A stretch of 64,000 nucleotides of DNA from JAABTH01 sp964492615 (GCA_964492615.1 CAZBKZ010000002.1:1-64000), one strand, 5' to 3'. Positions 41,201 through 49,324 are shown, counted from the first letter of the stretch. A program made the numbers and translations. The notes: a model not told the origin generated them from the sequence alone.

Positions 41201-42272
41201 TGTTGATCGTGATTGTTTTGATGAGGTTATGACCATGATCAAAGCTAAATACGGAGTTGACCGTAAGTCGAACTTCAGTGCGGTTCAGATGAAAGAGCTG
41301 GCCCTGGAATACAAGCAGGTGTTAAGTGGTCATGGAATCCCAGTAGTTAATGACCCCCGGGAACAATTGCGGCAGGCAATAGATAATGTATTTAACTCCT
41401 GGTCTTCCGGGCGGGCAGTTGCTTACCGCAAACATCTCCAGATTGCCGACCAGTGGGGCACCGCAGTTTTAGTGCAGAAAATGGTTATGGGCAATCGCTC
41501 GAAACATTCCGGTTCCGGGGTGGTCTTCACCCATAATCCCAAGTTGAAAAAACCGGGTATCAATCTTTACGGTGATTTCACCCTTTGCAGCCAGGGTGAA
41601 GATATCGTTGCCGGTTTGGTTTATCCCCTTCCTGTTTCCGAGAGCCAGCGTAACAGTGATGAGAAAAATAAAGATATATCGCTGGAAAAGGCTTTCCCCG
41701 CTATCTTTAAACGTTTAAGATCGATAGCTGTAGAGTTGATAGAGAAACATAGTTTTAATAACCAGGAGATTGAATTTACCTTTGAATCTGAACACCCTGA
41801 AGATCTATATATTTTGCAGATCAGGGAACAGAACATCGTGCAGCCGGAAAAAATGGCAGTTTTTAGCGATTCTGGCGGTGATATGAAAATAATTGGTAAG
41901 GGAATAGGTGTGGGGGGTGGCTGCATGAGTGGAGTGGTTGCTTTTGACATGGCAGATCTGGATGACAATCTGAAAAAATGTCCAGGGGAAAAACAAATTC
42001 TGATCAGGCCTGACACTGTGCCCGACGATATTCAGATGATCTTTAAATGTGATGGATTAGTGACCAGCAGGGGAGGTGTAACGTCTCATGCTGCCGTGGC
42101 AGCAGAAAAGCTGGGAAAAGTATGTATAGTCAGCTGTAAAGATCTGACCGTTGATGAGCGAAAAAAACAGGGTGAATTCAATGGTTTTGTGATCAGGCCG
42201 GGCGACGCAATATCGATTGATGGTAACTGGGGTGGTATTTATGCTGGTAGTTACCCCGTTGAATACATATAA
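38208..42272 (+). CDS. giant PEP-synthase/PPDK-related protein: unknown N-terminus, ATP-grasp and phosphohistidine domains
   Basis: This 1354-residue protein has three parts. Residues 1-850 are helical and not recognised. Residues ~860-1200 are the PPDK/PEP-synthase ATP-binding domain, with LGAKAYYLKKLIKYGFPIPPGF and LSVRSGTAISMPGAMSTFLN. Residues ~1240-1345 are the swivelling domain, with the phospho-acceptor His1294 in TSRGGVTSHAAV. The C-terminal PEP/pyruvate TIM barrel of PPDK is missing, so the phosphate must go to another acceptor, as in rifampin phosphotransferase or glucan water dikinases. It lies 81 bases after nagB, and a GAPDH-like gene follows by 36 bases. The N-terminus may choose the substrate. 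Confidence 0.8.
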   Translation: MDSGFKSGALEVNLAKTRHKQTELPQEHQWFVSLSSSYWGINKRTEELFRELNHPHPNYSFIIENLHTICLTDLWLYNSLNQSEKALSFLLTLFSDLFGKDLHEREREQLIKTLFKFIDRLLNEGNYPEDIVRLSLSLVEKEVSGHEELFIRNAGYFKKYLARAAVIPGFEPTVCRMTKDILLKSCAYWAETTQTEEWFASKTALFSPVYDKKIGRIGKPFFKDLEENIKSSRTWEEITSNLFFNDIANHFRHFSEVFELSVEKTYYLVFILHLPGMSQLNKHLLYDLNRLLKSALQELDEKGIFHYVDLLFSLFGELKNRQTDIVLDCLFTLGKEIVEIDHYRLTSHYMQRLIEFGFIYPGALEVNDEWAIEANSNHVKNIRIWLDLIETSPYKFKKLLSALVVNLKLGGIFIADTDLFQRDVTRLLNADISPVYKQVKQLARFFPVYFNEIGAEGKLRDVSTYIDELTGRKDRLIHFVRKQIHSESNNTHIELVRKVAVFWFNGDKKMLKKIIPPDVFVSLELDTAYFRGVNNLMTAACRHFALKAEELLLLDEEQIDSFINQRTAATERDKKRFILLVQLYQLLLEKYSFESRDISGLLMKSRFFGEEEIEQLIGKINHKLYREALEQIFGFMKVLKDVILDKTTTEAVETIYYKRHIAAGIPSMYGQYKEPKFEALGLMYRLEQLASRQFEMILEEIKLEYISAKTLNSVYETLVLFKEGLELDGMVNQNFNSTLEMFRYSLTSTSVTLGQFMNIFRFMAQHIKELINEYFIRVYDETINVVIPQVYSADRETVARESEMFYRVILSSAFLVRELDQFIAGSLSMINNMLENYSEAHIHNMMSYNPDLAISSLNRDTEIMDNQVFLGAKAYYLKKLIKYGFPIPPGFVLTTEVYRHKETIFEHPYMNYELELMLDENLTELEKQTGLKFGSTEKPMLLSVRSGTAISMPGAMSTFLNIGMNDQVAEALARKPSTAWMGWDSYRRFIQSWGMSHGVDRDCFDEVMTMIKAKYGVDRKSNFSAVQMKELALEYKQVLSGHGIPVVNDPREQLRQAIDNVFNSWSSGRAVAYRKHLQIADQWGTAVLVQKMVMGNRSKHSGSGVVFTHNPKLKKPGINLYGDFTLCSQGEDIVAGLVYPLPVSESQRNSDEKNKDISLEKAFPAIFKRLRSIAVELIEKHSFNNQEIEFTFESEHPEDLYILQIREQNIVQPEKMAVFSDSGGDMKIIGKGIGVGGGCMSGVVAFDMADLDDNLKKCPGEKQILIRPDTVPDDIQMIFKCDGLVTSRGGVTSHAAVAAEKLGKVCIVSCKDLTVDERKKQGEFNGFVIRPGDAISIDGNWGGIYAGSYPVEYI

Positions 42273-42308
42273 TAATAATCATGATAATACCTGGGAGGTG
42301 GTTGCCTG

Positions 42309-43562
42309 ATGAACGAAGTTATGCAGAACAGAAAAAAACTAGGTATAAACGGCATTGGTCGGATTGGCAAATTAACCCTTTGGCAGCATTTAAGCAGCGG
42401 TCATTTTAATGCTTTTATCATTAACACGGGCCGTAATGTGGGCACAAAACTGGAGGATATTATTGATTACCTGCTCAAGGATTCCACCTACGGTTCACTG
42501 GATCGTTTTCTTTACGGGTATAGTGGTAGATGCGTGGAAGTGGAAATTGTCGACCGGAGCCAATCTCTATTTTCAATCGATGGGATTCCGGTTAAAATTT
42601 TAACCAGTGAGCGCAATCCCCGTGATATAAACTGGGCCAGAGAAGGGGTCCAACTGGTTGTCGAGTCGACCGGCACATTTATTGATCCGGTTGCTCCTGC
42701 CGACAAACCTGGCGGCAGCGCGAGAGGCCACCTTGAAGCAGGCGCTGAAAAAGTAATTGTAAGCGCACCTTTTAAAATTGCCGATAGTGCTCAAAAAATG
42801 CCGCCTGACAGTGCCATGTTTGTTTACGGGATTAACCACGATAAATATGATCCCTGCGAGCATCATATCCTTTCAGCTGCAAGCTGTACTACTACCGGGT
42901 TGGCCCACATGATTAAACCTTTACTTGAAACAAGGGAAACTAAAGATATAGTTACGGCATCCATGTCAACCGTGCATGCGGCCACTAACAACCAGAACAT
43001 CCTCGATAATGTGCCTAAAAATGGCACAGATGATCTGAGGAAAAGCCGTTCAGTATTTAATAATATTATTTTGACTACCACAGGTGCAGCGAGAGCTCTT
43101 GAAGAAATACTGCCTGGCATTAAAAGTATCGGCTTTATGGCTGACTCGGTGCGTATTCCAACCAGCACTTCCTCCCTGATAATGCTTAATATCACCTTTA
43201 AAACCAGGCTCAATGAAACCGGTGAACCCCAGGTAAACCGCGACCTGATTAATGATATATATAGAAAAGCAGCCGCTGGAGCCCAGAAGAATATGGTTGT
43301 TTACAGTGACAAGCAAAATGTTTCCTCCGACCTGGCCGGTTACCCGGCGGCAGTTATTGTTGAAGGAGTTGAAACTCACACACGAACCGGGTTTATATCC
43401 CTGGACTCTGCCACCTTGAACGAATGCGGGGTTCAGGCTTCCTGCGATATCAATATACCGGTAACACATGCTAAAATTTTCGGATGGTATGATAATGAGC
43501 TGGGTAGTTATGTAAACTTTTTGAGTCGGCTTACAATATACGTTGAAAAGAACATGCCCTGA
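42309..43562 (+). CDS. divergent glyceraldehyde-3-phosphate dehydrogenase family protein
   Basis: The 417-residue protein has the GAPDH NAD-binding start GINGIGRIGK (12-21), the catalytic Cys193 in ASCTTTGLAH and the MSTVHAATNNQ histidine motif. It is about 80 residues longer than standard GAPDH, has long inserts (for example around 46-70 and 135-160), and the second cysteine of the usual SCTTNC is absent. It may be a catabolic or specialised phosphate-aldehyde dehydrogenase. The ATG has GGGAGG 10 bases upstream. It belongs to the cluster with the PPDK-like protein. Confidence 0.85.
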   Translation: MNEVMQNRKKLGINGIGRIGKLTLWQHLSSGHFNAFIINTGRNVGTKLEDIIDYLLKDSTYGSLDRFLYGYSGRCVEVEIVDRSQSLFSIDGIPVKILTSERNPRDINWAREGVQLVVESTGTFIDPVAPADKPGGSARGHLEAGAEKVIVSAPFKIADSAQKMPPDSAMFVYGINHDKYDPCEHHILSAASCTTTGLAHMIKPLLETRETKDIVTASMSTVHAATNNQNILDNVPKNGTDDLRKSRSVFNNIILTTTGAARALEEILPGIKSIGFMADSVRIPTSTSSLIMLNITFKTRLNETGEPQVNRDLINDIYRKAAAGAQKNMVVYSDKQNVSSDLAGYPAAVIVEGVETHTRTGFISLDSATLNECGVQASCDINIPVTHAKIFGWYDNELGSYVNFLSRLTIYVEKNMP

Positions 43563-43588
43563 TTATTTCAGCTGAAAGGAAATTATTA

Positions 43589-44725
43589 ATGCCGGGAAAA
43601 AGTGTACCTATTGTTTCAGTAACTGCCTGCAGCAGGTATGATTATAAAGATCTGAAAAAAGCCTTAAATTTTTTATTTGAACCTGCCGGAGGAATAAACA
43701 ACTTAGTTTCAGCAGGGCAAAAAGTACTGTTAAAGCCTAACTTGCTGGCCGCAGCTCACCCTTCTGAAGCAGTAACCACCCATCCCATGGTGATCAAAGT
43801 TATGGCAGATTTGATCAGGGAAGCCGGGGGGCAGGTTTACATTGGCGACGGTCCGGGCAGCGATGAGCAGGAATATGCCCACAGGGTGGCCGGTTATGAA
43901 AAAATCTGTGAAGAAACCGGTGCGAAATTGCTTATTTTCCGGGAGATTATAGAAAGTGTGGCTCCTAATACTCCCAGTTTAATTTTGCCCCTGGCTGCCG
44001 AACTGGAACAAGTTGACCTGGTAATTAACGCAGCCAAGTTTAAGACACATCCCCTGACCGGAATGACCGCAGCAGTAAAAAATATGTATGGTGTCGTAGC
44101 AGGTAAAAATAAAAAACGGTTTCACCTTGAACATCCTCTGCCGCTTGATTTTTCCAGGGTTTTAATTGAAGTATGCCTTGCTGCAAAACCGGCTTTTTCA
44201 ATTATTGATGCAGTTGTGGCTATGGAAGGTCTCGGCCCGCGTCGCGGTAAACCGAGGCAGGTCGGTTTGCTGCTCGGATCGGTTAATCCGTTTGCTCTTG
44301 ACCATGTAATGGCTGAAATTGCCGGTTTCAGAACAGAACAGGTTACTACTTTAATGGTCGCAGAGCAGATGAATATACCCGGATCGAAATCGGAAGAAAT
44401 AACAGTACACGGTTTAAATACTGATCAATGCTTTCTGAAAAATTTTGATCGGGGAGCACTGACAGAAGGCCGTGTAAATCGCTTGCTGACAAATTTACCC
44501 CTGGCCTGGTTAAGAAACATGTTGTATGCGCGCAGGCCTTATCCATACATTGACCAGGAATTTTGCACTTCTTGTGGTGAATGCCTGGAAAACTGTCCGC
44601 TCCAGATCATAACAGCGGAAGGGAAAATTCCGGAAATAGATCATTATGAATGTATTCGCTGTTACTGCTGCCAGGAGGTTTGTGCCAGCGGGGCTATTAA
44701 ACTGAGCAGGAACATCATCACCTGA
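43589..44725 (+). CDS. DUF362 protein with 2x[4Fe-4S] ferredoxin domain
   Basis: The 378-residue protein has a DUF362 domain (KVLLKPNLLAAAHPSEAVTTHP, GDGPGSDEQEYA, INAAKFKTHPLTGMTAAVKN) and a C-terminal bacterial ferredoxin with FCTSCGECLENCP and YECIRCYCCQEVCASGA. DUF362/ferredoxin proteins are frequent in strict anaerobes; their function is not established. It lies 26 bases after the GAPDH-like gene and ends the forward cluster. Confidence 0.85.
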   Translation: MPGKSVPIVSVTACSRYDYKDLKKALNFLFEPAGGINNLVSAGQKVLLKPNLLAAAHPSEAVTTHPMVIKVMADLIREAGGQVYIGDGPGSDEQEYAHRVAGYEKICEETGAKLLIFREIIESVAPNTPSLILPLAAELEQVDLVINAAKFKTHPLTGMTAAVKNMYGVVAGKNKKRFHLEHPLPLDFSRVLIEVCLAAKPAFSIIDAVVAMEGLGPRRGKPRQVGLLLGSVNPFALDHVMAEIAGFRTEQVTTLMVAEQMNIPGSKSEEITVHGLNTDQCFLKNFDRGALTEGRVNRLLTNLPLAWLRNMLYARRPYPYIDQEFCTSCGECLENCPLQIITAEGKIPEIDHYECIRCYCCQEVCASGAIKLSRNIIT

Positions 44726-44757
44726 TTCAAATTATGTTCAGAAAATATCAACGTTTA

Positions 44758-45288
44758 TCACTCGTTTTCATTTTCATGCTGTAGCTGAATCTGGTTCATC
44801 TGATCCCAGAGATCAGGAGGAACCAGAATTTTTGCATTTTCTTCAGCTCTGGCAGCAGAAGCCTGCAGATGATCGGCCAAGTCAGAAAAAGCCGGTGTGC
44901 TGTATTTTTGTCCCCCGGCGGTTACTGAAAGAGTCACCAGTGAACCACCATCTACAGAATCGCCGCCGGGCCAATCGTTACTGAGGAGGCCGTTATCAAG
45001 CAGTAATAGATAAAGGTTATCTAAATCTCCCGGGCTGACAGGGAAAGACTCAACCATTGATTTTTCCCCATCTCCTGTTTTATAAGAGATTCGTCCCTCA
45101 TTCCCAGGTCCAATGGTTATTACATATGAGTATTGCATCCAGGGGTCGGGCATTATCCCAGTGGCCCAGTTAAGCTGCAGTAAAAAGTCACCCGGTCTTT
45201 CCGCGGGAGGCTGTGCGGGTGCATCACCAGGCATCCTGCCGCATCCGCTGAGGAAAAAAAACAACAAAAAGAGGGTTACTATTCTCAT
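44758..45288 (-). CDS. putative lipoprotein
   Basis: A 176-residue protein with a lipoprotein signal (FLLFFFLSGCGRM, lipid Cys at 16) followed by a Pro-rich linker. I recognise no domain in the rest. It is three bases downstream of another lipoprotein gene, so the two are a pair. Confidence 0.75.
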   Translation of the reverse strand: MRIVTLFLLFFFLSGCGRMPGDAPAQPPAERPGDFLLQLNWATGIMPDPWMQYSYVITIGPGNEGRISYKTGDGEKSMVESFPVSPGDLDNLYLLLLDNGLLSNDWPGGDSVDGGSLVTLSVTAGGQKYSTPAFSDLADHLQASAARAEENAKILVPPDLWDQMNQIQLQHENENE

Positions 45289-45291
45289 TTT

Positions 45292-45786
45292 TTACTCCTT
45301 GTAATCCAGCTTGAATATAATTTTATCGTCATAAATCTCTTTCAGTATAATTGTAAGGCTGCTGCCCTGGTCATTGAAATAGTAAAAAACCTGTTCCTGC
45401 CCTCTTGTAACTGACATCCTGTCCGGATCAAATGTCCAGTCAAATGAAGTGCCGCTTTCCCTGCGGGCATTCATGTAAAAATTATTTGCCCTTGAAATTT
45501 GTAAATTGCCAAATCCTGCAGCAGTCATGCCGGTTTCGCATCTTTCATACCTGGTAACCCTAAACTCGTTCATCACTGCAGGAACTTCCCGCGGCCAGTC
45601 AGCAGGCGTACTGAAAAAATCGAACAGCACCTCTTCTTCAGCAATAACAAGCCATTCATTATCATCCAGGTTATCATCGTAAATATCAGTATCTTCCGGA
45701 GGGATTGTTTGCCCCGAGCAGGCGTAGAGAGACATAATACCTACGATTAAAACAATAGGCATAATTGTTTTTCGCTTACCAAACAT
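45292..45786 (-). CDS. putative lipoprotein
   Basis: A 164-residue protein with a hydrophobic leader ending in SLYACSGQ, a lipobox-like site (Cys23), then an acidic linker (EDTDIYDDNLDDNE) and a beta-rich domain. No family is recognised. It comes first in the reverse-strand lipoprotein pair; the gap 45787-46021 upstream holds its promoter region and that of serA. Confidence 0.72.
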   Translation of the reverse strand: MFGKRKTIMPIVLIVGIMSLYACSGQTIPPEDTDIYDDNLDDNEWLVIAEEEVLFDFFSTPADWPREVPAVMNEFRVTRYERCETGMTAAGFGNLQISRANNFYMNARRESGTSFDWTFDPDRMSVTRGQEQVFYYFNDQGSSLTIILKEIYDDKIIFKLDYKE

Positions 45787-45963
45787 CAGGGTGCCTCCCC
45801 CATATAGCTTTTATTATAACTATTATAACCATATTATCTGATAATCACTATATTATTGTTTCTTTTCTCTCAACCTTATTTTATAACTATCTGCTCTGCT
45901 GACGGTCAATCAACTATCTGATATGTTGAAAGATATGGCGAGCATTGGAGATTAGGAAAATAT

Positions 45964-45981
45964 ATGTTATATTTGTAACAT
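45964..45981. promoter_or_regulatory. palindrome upstream of serA
   Basis: ATGTTA-TATTTG-TAACAT, exact 6-base arms, 41 bases before the serA start. Outer bases TTAGG and CCTAA can extend the symmetry. It may be an operator for an amino-acid regulator or the upstream part of the promoter; I cannot assign a regulator. Confidence 0.4.
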
Positions 45982-46021
45982 GCCTAATCACAGCATATGA
46001 TAACAGTCGGAGGTGTTTTTC

Positions 46022-47617
46022 TTGAAAGTACTGGTTAGCGATCCTCTATCCAAGGAAGGGATTCAAATACTGGAGGAACATGTGGAAGTGGATGTCAAAC
46101 CTGACATATCACCCGCTGATCTTGTTTCTGTAATAGGAGAATATGACGGGTTGGTTGTTCGCAGTCGCTCTAAAGTTACGGCGGAGGTAATCGAAGCCGC
46201 AGGCAACTTAAAAGTAATCGGACGCGCCGGGGTTGGCGTTGACAATATTGATGTGGATAAAGCCACTGAAAAAGGGATTATTGTCTTGAATGCTCCGCAC
46301 GGCAACACCATCTCAACAGCAGAACACGCTATTGCAATGCTGACATCACTGGCCCGCAATATTGCCGGGGCGAGCTGTTCAGTTAAGAAAGGTGAATGGA
46401 ATCGTTCCTCGTTTACCGGGGTAGAGCTAAACAAAAAAACTCTAGGTATAATTGGGTTGGGACGTATCGGCAGTGAAGTTGCCCGACGAACCAGGGCTAT
46501 GGGCATGAAAATTATTGCTTATGATCCTTACGTGACAGCCGAACAGTCTGAAAAACTGGGAGTGGAGAAGGTGTCATTTGAGGAGCTTATCGGAAATGCA
46601 GATTTTATTACACTGCATTTGCCGATGAGTTCAAATACCCGCCACCTTATCGGAGAAAAAGAATTCAACATGATGAAAACGGGAGTCAGGATCATTAACT
46701 GTGCCCGCGGGGGACTGGTTGATGAAAATGCTCTCTGCCGGGCAATCAAGGAGGGTAAAGTCGCCGGTGCTGCCCTCGACGTTTTTGAAAAAGAGCCTCC
46801 TGCGGGTTGTGAGTTTTTAGATTTTGACAATGTAATCGTAACCCCCCACCTTGGAGCACTGACCAGGGAAGCCCAGACCAATGTTGCGCTCCAGGTTGCC
46901 GAACAGGTAGTTAAAGCCCTTCAGGGAGAGCCAATTGTTTCTGCAGTAAATGTGCCGGCCTTGATGCCTGAAGCTAAAGCTGCCCTGGAACCTTACCTGC
47001 CTTTGATGAAGGTTATGGGAAGCTATTACCTGCAAATGTTTGGCGGCCAGGTTGATGAAATTGAGCTGATTTACAGTGGCGAGGCATCAACTTTGCATCT
47101 TGCTCCACTGACAATATCCTGCCTGATCGGGTTTCTCAGGCATATCGTCGGTGATGGAGTAAACTGGGTAAATGCTCATTACATAGCTAAAGCCAGAGGA
47201 ATCGATGTCAGAGAAGTATCGACCACAGAGGTTAAAAATTACAGCACCCTGATTAAGATGATAGGGCGTTCGGGCCAGGAAGAACACCTGATCTCTGGCA
47301 CCCTGCTTAATAATGAAATGCGTCTGGTCAGGATTGATGATTTCAGGATTGAAATAGTTCCATCCAAGTATACCCTGATGACTACTCACCATGATCGCCC
47401 CGGGGTAGTAGGGAAGCTGGGAACCCTTCTGGGTGGTAAAGAAGTTAATATTGCTTCGATGCAGCTCGGCCGTAAGGCGGCTGGCGGAGAAGCGATGATG
47501 GCTCTACAGGTTGATAATGATATAAATGAAGAAACTATGGAAAAGATAAGAGATCTGGATCTTTTCGATACGGCACAGTTTGTGGTAATCGAGAATAGTA
47601 TCCCCGGAGTGAAATAA
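46022..47617 (+). CDS. serA: D-3-phosphoglycerate dehydrogenase
   Basis: The enzyme oxidises 3-phosphoglycerate in the first step of serine synthesis. From TTG 46022 (GGAGG 8 bases upstream; a GTG at 46013 overlaps the site) it has 531 residues. Motifs are GRAGVGVDNID, the Rossmann GLGRIGSEVARR (about 145-156), CARGGLVDE, the catalytic histidine in VTPHLGALT, then the intervening domain and a C-terminal ACT domain (TTHHDRPGVVGKLG) for serine feedback. This is the long bacterial form. It precedes a glutaredoxin and an FTR-like gene by 21 bases. Confidence 0.95.
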   Translation: MKVLVSDPLSKEGIQILEEHVEVDVKPDISPADLVSVIGEYDGLVVRSRSKVTAEVIEAAGNLKVIGRAGVGVDNIDVDKATEKGIIVLNAPHGNTISTAEHAIAMLTSLARNIAGASCSVKKGEWNRSSFTGVELNKKTLGIIGLGRIGSEVARRTRAMGMKIIAYDPYVTAEQSEKLGVEKVSFEELIGNADFITLHLPMSSNTRHLIGEKEFNMMKTGVRIINCARGGLVDENALCRAIKEGKVAGAALDVFEKEPPAGCEFLDFDNVIVTPHLGALTREAQTNVALQVAEQVVKALQGEPIVSAVNVPALMPEAKAALEPYLPLMKVMGSYYLQMFGGQVDEIELIYSGEASTLHLAPLTISCLIGFLRHIVGDGVNWVNAHYIAKARGIDVREVSTTEVKNYSTLIKMIGRSGQEEHLISGTLLNNEMRLVRIDDFRIEIVPSKYTLMTTHHDRPGVVGKLGTLLGGKEVNIASMQLGRKAAGGEAMMALQVDNDINEETMEKIRDLDLFDTAQFVVIENSIPGVK

Positions 47618-47638
47618 AATTTTAAAGGAGAGGTTAAC

Positions 47639-47887
47639 ATGGTAAAAGTTTATGCTTTAAGTACCTGTCCCTGGTGCAAGAAGGTGAAGAAATTTCTTGA
47701 TGATAAAGATGTTAAGTATGACTTTATTGATGTAGATCTTGCCCAGGGGGATGAGCAGCGAAAAGCACTTGAGGAAGTAGAAAAACTAACCGGTTCCAGG
47801 TCTTTTCCGGTTACTGTAATTGATGATCAGGTAATCAGGGGTTATAAAGAGGATGAAATGATAGAGGCGTTGAAGAATGAAAAATAA
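47639..47887 (+). CDS. glutaredoxin-family thiol reductase
   Basis: The 82-residue protein has the redox motif CPWC (residues 11-14), a cis-proline segment SFPVTVID and a GYKEDEM end, as in small glutaredoxin/NrdH-like proteins. The start has AAAGGAGAGG. Its 3' end overlaps the FTR-like gene by 11 bases, so both are made together. No glutathione system is apparent, so it may take electrons from the FTR-like protein. Confidence 0.9.
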   Translation: MVKVYALSTCPWCKKVKKFLDDKDVKYDFIDVDLAQGDEQRKALEEVEKLTGSRSFPVTVIDDQVIRGYKEDEMIEALKNEK

Positions 47888-48251
47888 AATTTTCTGTGAG
47901 GTTTGCAGAGTCTCCTTTCTTCACCGGGACAAGGTAGAAAAAGGACAGATTGTGATCTGTACTGTTTGCGGTGCTGAACTGGAAATAACCGAAACCGAAC
48001 CGGAAATTAAAGCAGCCCGACCAAATTGGGAACCTGAGAAAGAAATTCGGGCCAGAGTAGAAAACTATGCCCATCTGCGCGATTATACTTTTAACGAAGA
48101 TAAAGAAATGATTATTGAAGGGTTGATTGGCAAAAACAAGCTTTATGGCAATTTTTATTGTCCCTGCCGGTTCGAGAATATTCCGGAAAATATCTGCCCC
48201 TGCCTTGAAACCCGTATGAACGAAGTAAAGAAAATCGGCCACTGTTACTGA
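47877..48251 (+). CDS. ferredoxin-thioredoxin reductase catalytic-chain-like protein
   Basis: The 124-residue protein has an N-terminal zinc ribbon (CEVC ... CTVCG) and the FTR signature FYCPCR, CPCLETR and HC near the C-terminus (CPC-x8-CPC-x10-HC). Such proteins hold a [4Fe-4S] cluster next to a disulfide and reduce a thioredoxin-like partner with ferredoxin. The overlap with the glutaredoxin gene suggests that protein is the partner. No FTR variable chain is seen. Confidence 0.85.
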   Translation: MKNKIFCEVCRVSFLHRDKVEKGQIVICTVCGAELEITETEPEIKAARPNWEPEKEIRARVENYAHLRDYTFNEDKEMIIEGLIGKNKLYGNFYCPCRFENIPENICPCLETRMNEVKKIGHCY

Positions 48252-48266
48252 AACCTTTTTCATCTC

Positions 48267-48287
48267 AAGGGGTGAGGATCACCCCTT
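48267..48287 (+). other. hairpin between the FTR-like and DapF-fold genes
   Basis: Arms AAGGGGTGA and TCACCCCTT (9 bases, exact) around GGA. It is followed by TTCAG, with no T-tract. It may be an attenuator or mRNA-end structure. Confidence 0.45.
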
Positions 48288-48320
48288 TCAGCGGGAACCA
48301 AGAAGCGAGGTAATCATAAC

Positions 48321-49262
48321 ATGAAATTGGATTTTGTTCGCGGGCATATGGGTGGTAATTTAATTATTCTTTTACGCGGTGATCAGGTTCCGCTTGGTTA
48401 TGAACTTGAAACAGCGGTTAAACTGATGGGTCCTAATTACCTGTATGCGCATGAAGCGGGTATACTTTATCCTGCCGGACAGCCGGGCCAGATAGAAGTG
48501 AAAATTGCAGAACCGACAGTTCCCTGTTTTATCAGTGCCTGTGGAGGTTTTACCCAGGTGTTGGGAGCTGCTCTTGTTGAGACCCCACTTGGAGATTTAT
48601 TTGGTCTTGACCGGGAGACATCACCGGTCGAAGTCCTTTTACATACTGATTGTGGGCCGACCGTTATCAGCATCGAGAGAAACAGTGGTAAAGCAAAAAG
48701 AATTAAAACAGGCATGAAGTGCTTTGTGGAAGAGTGCTACGAACGCGGTGTGGAAAAAATGGTTATCAGCAACCTGGAGTTGCTCCGGGCCGGTAAGTTC
48801 CTGATTATTAATGCAGACCTTTTTCGTCAATTTTTACCTGAAGCAGATTTTAATGGTTGGAACGCTAAAACCCGCCGGGCGATGGTAGAAATACAGGATC
48901 AGTTTATGAAAACTACCGGAGAGGTTGAACCGAACGTAGCTGTCTATGACTGGCACCCTGAACACAGGGGGAATTTGAGAGTTGTCTTCCCCCATTATGT
49001 CCGGGACGATTATTTTGAACCCTCTTGCGGAACCGGTTCAGTAGCTCTTGGTCTGGCTCTTTTGGCAGCGGGTGAGCTTGAAACTGCTAAAATGCCGGAT
49101 AATGACTGGTATGTTCTGGAGATTGAGTCGGGTGGCGGGAACGAACTTGGCGGTCCCGAACTAACCAGGTTGGAAATGAAGATAAGCGGCAGCAAAGTAA
49201 AATCTGCTGTTTTTTCGCATAGCAGGGTAGAAATAACATCAATTGGAGAAGCCAGATTATAA
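48321..49262 (+). CDS. DapF-fold epimerase/racemase-like protein
   Basis: The 313-residue protein shows the two cysteine half-sites of diaminopimelate epimerase/proline racemase-type enzymes: SACGGFTQVLG (about 71-81) and EPSCGTGSVALGLAL (about 235-249). Such enzymes invert a carbon using two cysteines as acid and base. It is longer and otherwise unlike canonical DapF; the middle is not recognised. It stands alone after serA-grx-ftr and before the ECF sigma operon. The substrate is unknown. Confidence 0.78.
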   Translation: MKLDFVRGHMGGNLIILLRGDQVPLGYELETAVKLMGPNYLYAHEAGILYPAGQPGQIEVKIAEPTVPCFISACGGFTQVLGAALVETPLGDLFGLDRETSPVEVLLHTDCGPTVISIERNSGKAKRIKTGMKCFVEECYERGVEKMVISNLELLRAGKFLIINADLFRQFLPEADFNGWNAKTRRAMVEIQDQFMKTTGEVEPNVAVYDWHPEHRGNLRVVFPHYVRDDYFEPSCGTGSVALGLALLAAGELETAKMPDNDWYVLEIESGGGNELGGPELTRLEMKISGSKVKSAVFSHSRVEITSIGEARL

Positions 49263-49300
49263 TCTGCTGTATTTTAAAAATATTAACAAACCACGACTGA

Positions 49301-49324
49301 AGCCCGGCTCCCGGCCGGGCTTTT
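49301..49324 (+). terminator. intrinsic terminator
   Basis: AGCCCGGC, loop TCCCG, GCCGGGCT, then TTT. A strong rho-independent terminator after the DapF-fold gene. Confidence 0.8.

Noticed and set aside
45787..46021. Small gene in the lipoprotein/serA divergent gap
   Set aside because: Only AT-rich DNA with the palindrome at 45964; no open frame with a ribosome site.
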